Shown here: one piece after another, positions 59,675 through 64,000 of the stretch
How the letters are laid out: each line of letters opens with the position of its first letter
Position numbering within the stretch: the first letter of the stretch is position 1
Source: Luidia sarsii
Taxonomy: Eukaryota > Echinodermata > Asteroidea > Paxillosida > Luidiidae
Assembly (NCBI GenBank): GCA_949987565.1
Contig: OX465111.1
Span: 9,877,202-9,941,201, forward strand
Direction of reading: 5' to 3'
Length of the DNA stretch: 64,000 nt
Program-made: the position numbers and the translations under genes
Notes under the pieces: model-generated
The model's database searches: none
Seen by the model: only the letters and a program-made list of their open reading frames with translations
What the model was told of the DNA's origin: nothing

Positions 59675-60655
59675 CGTGGGAACCCCCGTTTTCGACGGTA
59701 CACGTTTTCGACGCTTAGTCTTCTAACTCACATCGCACGATGAAAACAACCCCCTATAACTATCTCAGACTTCGTATCTTACAGTTGGTTTCCTGCTCTT
59801 GTCCGTAACCGAAAATGTGGAAAGTTAAGGCTTTTCCAGTAGGCCAAACTCGTGTTATTCAAAAACTTGCTCCTTTGGGGTCTATTTTCCTAGGTACAAA
59901 ATTGGCAGTTGCTTCGAAGCTCCAGTTTTCTTTATTGTTGGTCCTAAAAAAAATCTGAGTGTACCATAACAAACCCCAACATACGTAGACAAAATATATA
60001 TCACGCAACTTGAGGCAGTCCGTTCTGGGTAATAACTATGGAGGCTCCTATAGGGCGTCTCGCTTATATAATTTTTTGATTTTTTTTTTAATTATTATTT
60101 AAAGACAAAAAGTAACATGGCCCAATATGAAAAATAAATAAAAGGGCAGCTAGAGAAAGTACCAAGAAGGAGGAAATGTGTCTCTGGAGTGACATTGGGA
60201 AAGTTCATAACTGAAGAATCAGTGAGAAAGAGGATTGTGGAGTTTTTTTAAACGTCACAGAAGAAGACATCAACCAGACCAATAAGTTTTAAGCATAAAT
60301 TATGATTGATTTGAGGAAAGTGTTAGAAGCAGTGTCGAAAAAAACCCACAAAAATGAACACAAAAAAACATACAGGGAAATTTTTTACAGTGCCACACAG
60401 CATTTTGAGTTATTGAAAGAATTTATTTTGCGTTTGGCTGCACTGGGATACCTTACTAAACACCACCGACGAAAATAGGTCACGGTGCTTACTGCGCGGT
60501 GCGCCGCGGACGTCAACAAAACCGGATAATCTTACGGAAGTGACAGGCTTGATCAACCTTCTCTATGATAATTCTAATAGGCTGTGGTGTGGAGAAAGTG
60601 ACGGAGACCTCTTTTAGTGTGATACTTTCGTCCACATTGTTCAGTTTGAAGAAAA
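59675..60655 (-). repeat. 1-kb repeat, copy 2 (inverted partner of 22.1-23.1 kb)
   Basis: The block is inverted relative to 22090-23094 over its whole length. The conserved reading frame is on the minus strand and ends at 60513. It contains FKLNNVDESITLKEVSVTF, IIIEKVDQACHFRKIIRFC and stop, matching copy 1 except for a two-residue gap and a few substitutions. Here the frame also stays open upstream to 60914. Confidence 0.8.
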
Positions 60656-60719
60656 GTCCAACAGTCCGTGGCTGCGTGCCTGCATGCACGTGCTGGGAGG
60701 AGTGCGCGCGCAGCTTGCT

Positions 60720-61000
60720 ACCGCTAGCCAACTTGACCTTACTTGACCTTGACCCTTTTCCAAATCCCGGCTTAGGCTTCGGCTCCAGCTTCGTCTCTGC
60801 TATCCAAAAGTTGAAAACACAGGTTGGAGTTCTTTGTTGAAGTTGAAGCTTTGGAGTCTTTTTCAAAACGATGTGTAACATTAAAAAACGAAGCCAAAGG
60901 CCTCTCATTTTCATGTCTTGTACTTTAAAATGTATGACAGAAATGGTGACAAAGCCTGAGCCTGAGCCTAAGCCGGGTTTTGGAAAAGGGCCTTCGTGCG
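60720..61000. repeat. Short inverted repeat pair
   Basis: CCTTTTCCAAATCCCGGCTT near 60753 pairs with AAGCCGGGTTTTGGAAAAGG near 60970, and GGCTTCGGCTCC with GAGCCTGAGCC. It is probably another small foldback next to the 1-kb repeat. Confidence 0.65.
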
Positions 61001-61244
61001 CAATAATGATGGTTATTGAAAACTGCCATCATGATCGTAACGTCAATCAGACAATTCGCAACGCGCGCGCTGAGCTGAGAGCAACACTGGTAAACGTATG
61101 CCTCCGTGTAAATGATAGCGCAGTACCAGCGATACGAATATAACCTCTGACCTCGCATGCAAATACGGTGAAGCAAGAGACCTTTGCGACCGCGCTGCGT
61201 TGTACCGTGGTTGCATTGCCCTTGGCTTTAACAAACATTTTCGA

Positions 61245-61575
61245 CTTTCGCAAAGCATCATAGGTATAGATGACAAACTGGCCGTATTTTTATCACACAA
61301 CTCTGTGGTGAAGCACGTAAAATTGTGAATTGTTAAAAAAAAATGGTTTATTGATCAGTCAGACGCGGTTGCCGTCTTTTCCGTCGTGACATCACACCCA
61401 GCATTCAGCGGCGGCTTTTCGAAAAGATGGCTACGTACATGAACGCAAATTCGATGTACTATTCCATGAATTTTCTCTCTATAAAAGTCGTACGTGGTTG
61501 ACTCATAGGTAATTGTAGGTTGTTTTTAATACCCAAACTTTATTTTTGGGGTTGCATTTCCTTTTTTTAAAGGGT
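61245..61575 (+). repeat. Solo outer arm of the 38-kb foldback, then dispersed repeat copy 4
   Basis: 61250-61330 matches the outer arm at 38.3 kb without its 197-bp insertion. 61350-61570 is a further copy of the dispersed ~230-bp repeat (CCGTCGTGACATCACACCC, TTTTCGAAAAGATGGCTACG). The order of the two units is the same as at 38.3-39.2 kb. Confidence 0.75.
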
Positions 61576-61912
61576 TTCGATTCCGGAAATGATTCCTGTG
61601 ATGTTTCTATTTATGTGCAAGTTATCAGACGAAAAATATTCCCTCCACATATTTTCTCATATTTACTTGATGGCAAACGTTGCAGTGATATTAATTGTTC
61701 TTTATTCCAAACAGGGTGTCCATATGCATGGGTATAAACACTGCCGAAATCGGAATTCGGAAGCTTAACAACATTTAGTATTCCATTTACAATTTTTTTT
61801 TTCGTAAAGTGACCTTAAACTTTTATATACTTTCTGGCCCGCAAGGTCACAAAGGTCAATTATGCTTACTTTAGAAGGTCTTTGAATTTTTTCTTTACCC
61901 TTTTACCTTCAG

Positions 61913-62159
61913 GTTATTTGGCGTGAGTGGGGCCTGTGCAGCATGCTCACAACCAATTCCTGCCAGTGAGCTCGTCATGCGGACTCATAACAAGGTGTAT
62001 CATTTGAAATGTTTCTCCTGCAGTTCATGTCACATACAACTGGTACCAGGCGACCGGTATACTCTGATCAACGGTAGCCTCGTTTGTGAAAATGACCATA
62101 GCAAGTTGTTCAAAGCACATAGCATATCAGCGGTTTCTGGGTTCAGACCAGGCAACAAG
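61913..62159 (+). CDS. LMO4: LMO4, coding exon 3: LIM domain 2 and C-terminal tail
   Basis: The acceptor is TTTTACCTTCAG and the donor is AACAAG|GTGCGT. The first base completes the arginine codon begun in exon 2 and the exon ends on a codon boundary. Residues 96-177 contain a complete LIM2. Predicted ligands are C103, C106, H125 and C128 for the first zinc, and C131, C134, C153 and D156 for the second. The motifs SGACAAC, IPASELVMR, VYHLKCF and LVPGDRY-LINGSLVCE are those of LMO4. The tail after LIM2 is short (about 21 residues), as in the family. In vertebrates the protein is 165 residues and ends just after a lysine with a two-residue final exon, so a tiny last exon is expected here too. 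If the donor were not used, the frame would run nine more residues to a stop at 62187. Confidence 0.95.
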
Positions 62160-63173
62160 GTGCGTACAATTTTTCAATTACTACATTAAATATTATTCCA
62201 TGAGGGTTTGCCCTAGCCCTACTCGACGTAATAAAAAAAAAATGACTACGACACATTAAATATATTTGGGTATGAATGTGGTCACATCGCAAAATACATA
62301 CTCTTGGGGCTGTTTTCATTCACTTATTTTTAACACTGAGTTACGACCTTTGTAAGCATGTTACTGGCAAGCCCAGCGATGCAAACCTTTGGATCAATTT
62401 ATTCATCAATCATCAGGATGTATAGCAAAGGTATATTGATGCCCATATAAATAAATTAAATGCAGTTTAATGGAATAGATGGTAGCTGGTCTTATGCTAA
62501 TTAATTGCTGTGGAGGCACGCAGTTCTATGGGAAAGAAAAGGGCATTAACGCAAAGAGAATGTGTGGGGCATGGAAAGCCAACTCCCTGACCAGGTGACA
62601 TAATGGCCTTTACAATTTGAATGAAAAGAGTTTCCAGCGCCAAGTCTAACGTGGTGGTAGAAGCTCAGTTGCTTTCTGGACAGCACACAGATGTCACAGT
62701 CGTATGCTGAGGATTCTAATTGACCTCCTCCGTCCCCTCATCCTGAGCCCCTTCGTAACTACCTTGTATTCCCTATCTCATGGTGTCATGAGCGTTAATT
62801 CATTTATCCTTTGTAAGCAATTTGCCCTGCAAAACCTTGTCATTTTCAGAAAAAAAAGTATTCTGGTCATATTAGTTTTTGTAATATGTTAACATGAACT
62901 GTATAGTCTGCTACTGAGAAAGCTGCTTGCATTGATTTGCAGGGCCCCTTAAATATTTGAAACTTGCATTTTAGCTACATGCCTACATTAGTCACTCAGC
63001 AGTTTGCAACAGTTTGTTTTTGTCTCCTGTGTCAATTCGTGATAAAAGGAAGACTGTTTCAAGTTCATAAGTTATCAAATATTGCAACATTAACCTACTT
63101 TGAGGTATGGTTAAAGATTTAATGTACAGCTTGGCATTACACTGATTTCAATTACAAGTAAACATTTATTTTA
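62160..63173. other. LMO4 downstream intron; final exon not found
   Basis: I looked for an acceptor followed by a very short frame and stop. Candidates near 62700 and 62940 give unrelated tails and weak sites. A family 2 tail piece lies at about 62940-63025. About 62460-62700 is non-repetitive and enhancer-like in texture. Confidence 0.45.
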
Positions 63174-63356
63174 CACAGTGGCTGTTGTTACGGCAGTCGT
63201 CCGTGTGGTTCCCTGACTTGATTGTATTTCGTCAGCATTGCAGGCTGGTTGAACCAGTCTTTTAGCTGATAGTCTGGTTCCAAGAGCTAAACATCATGAC
63301 AAATACTGTGAAGTCAGGGAACCACACGGACGACTGCCGTAACAACAGCCACTGCG
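63174..63356. mobile_element. CAGTGGC-TIR MITE with perfect 9-bp target duplication, copy 2
   Basis: The ends CAGTGGCTGTTGTTACGGCA and TGCCGTAACAACAGCCACTG are exact inverted copies, and pairing continues through GTCCGTGTGGTTCCCTGACTT. TTTATTTTA lies directly outside both ends (63165-63173 and 63357-63365). The tip is the same as in the 18.1-kb element. Confidence 0.9.
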
Positions 63357-63720
63357 TTTATTTTAATTTTCGTTATATTGGTATATAGCGTTCATTCGAA
63401 ATAAAGGAATCATAGCCCCATGATAAAATTAATGTTGGGAATTACAGTGGCTTACTGAACTTGTGACTGGCAAACCATAATGTGTAGTATGGCGGTGAAA
63501 CCATTACAAAAACATATTATTTTTTTTTAGATTTTCCCCTTGAAAAAAAACTTGTCTTATATTTATCTCAAATGCACATTGTGTTCTACACCTGTAAACA
63601 ATATACATGTAGTGATAAATCATCTTTGTGTGTATGTATATGTGATTTTGCACCTAATATACTGTCGAATTGAGACCCGTCTGAAAATTACTGAAATATC
63701 GTGTTTGAATCACAAGTTCC
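63357..63720. other. Non-coding stretch
   Basis: I see no exon that can be tied to LMO4. A T-rich acceptor-like TTTTTTTTAG near 63530 precedes an open frame of about 80 residues with no known features. Confidence 0.4.
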
Positions 63721-63721
63721 T

Positions 63722-64000
63722 CCCAACCAGTCCGGTACTTGCCATCCTCTCTAGTTCCCTCCATGTATAGCCCATCCTCTCTAGTTCCCTCCATGTATAG
63801 CCCATCCTCTCGTTTCCTCCATGTATAGCCCATCCTCTCGTTCCCTCCATGTATAGCCCATCCTCTCGTTCCCTCCATGTATAGCCCATCCTCTCTAGTT
63901 CCCTCAATGTATAGCCCATCCTCTCTAGTTCCCTCCATGTATAGCCCATCCTCTCTAGTTCCCTCCATGTATAGCCCATTCTCTCTAGTTCCCTCCATGT
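63722..64000. repeat. ~30-bp minisatellite, cut by window edge
   Basis: CCATGTATAGCCCATCCTCT recurs about every 26-31 bases with a TAGTTCCCT or CGTTCCCT spacer. The minus strand gives MEGTREDGLY-type repeats, which are artefacts. Confidence 0.95.

Noticed and set aside
62695..62980. Candidate last exons of LMO4
   Set aside because: Acceptor-like sites near 62700 and 62940 lead to short tails unlike the family's ending, and their pyrimidine tracts are weak.

Overview
This is animal nuclear DNA. It has two spliced genes with ordinary GT-AG introns, AT-rich non-coding sequence, and a heavy load of decayed transposons, foldback repeats and minisatellites. Frequent TACATG runs and AGGCCTA words, many small inverted-repeat elements and Penelope-like retroelement pieces suggest a marine invertebrate deuterostome such as an echinoderm or hemichordate. 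That placement is inference; no rRNA or mitochondrial gene is present to test it.

Gene 1 is on the minus strand, about 5.9-20.3 kb. It is the 5' part of a PNPLA6/PNPLA7 gene (neuropathy target esterase family, ER lysophospholipase). Four coding exons (20315-20072, 19521-19433, 10743-10652, 6097-5948) join in frame with matching splice phases. They encode an N-terminal membrane anchor, the family's RFRKR...FYGRKMLRK segment, a basic linker and the KEPPP...LEAD...PPEVLYMLKNIR segment. The cyclic-nucleotide-binding and patatin exons should lie beyond the left edge.

Gene 2 is on the plus strand, about 45.7-62.2 kb. It is an LMO4 (LIM-only 4) orthologue with coding exons at 45669-45708, 47408-47651 and 61913-62159. 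They join to a 177-residue product with two complete LIM domains. A short last exon is expected beyond 62159 and was not found.

The two genes are head to head, about 25 kb apart. Repeats occur at both ends of this intergenic stretch, and its middle (about 29.4-38.3 and 39.2-42.4 kb) looks mostly unique. That is where long-range enhancers would be expected, but none is proved.

Introns 2 and 3 of PNPLA and intron 2 of LMO4 are repeat graveyards. They hold tRNA-derived SINEs, LINE and Penelope-like fragments, TTAA-flanked piggyBac-like elements, a TIR family with 9-bp target duplications, a hAT-like element nested in another TIR element, a 1.7-kb foldback with a TACATG-rich loop, a THAP-domain pseudogene, and two 1-kb repeat copies facing each other 37 kb apart. 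The most interesting signal is a recurrent motif resembling a type I hammerhead ribozyme, in two repeat families and often as head-to-head pairs. Nearly all long ORFs in the window are repeat artefacts.
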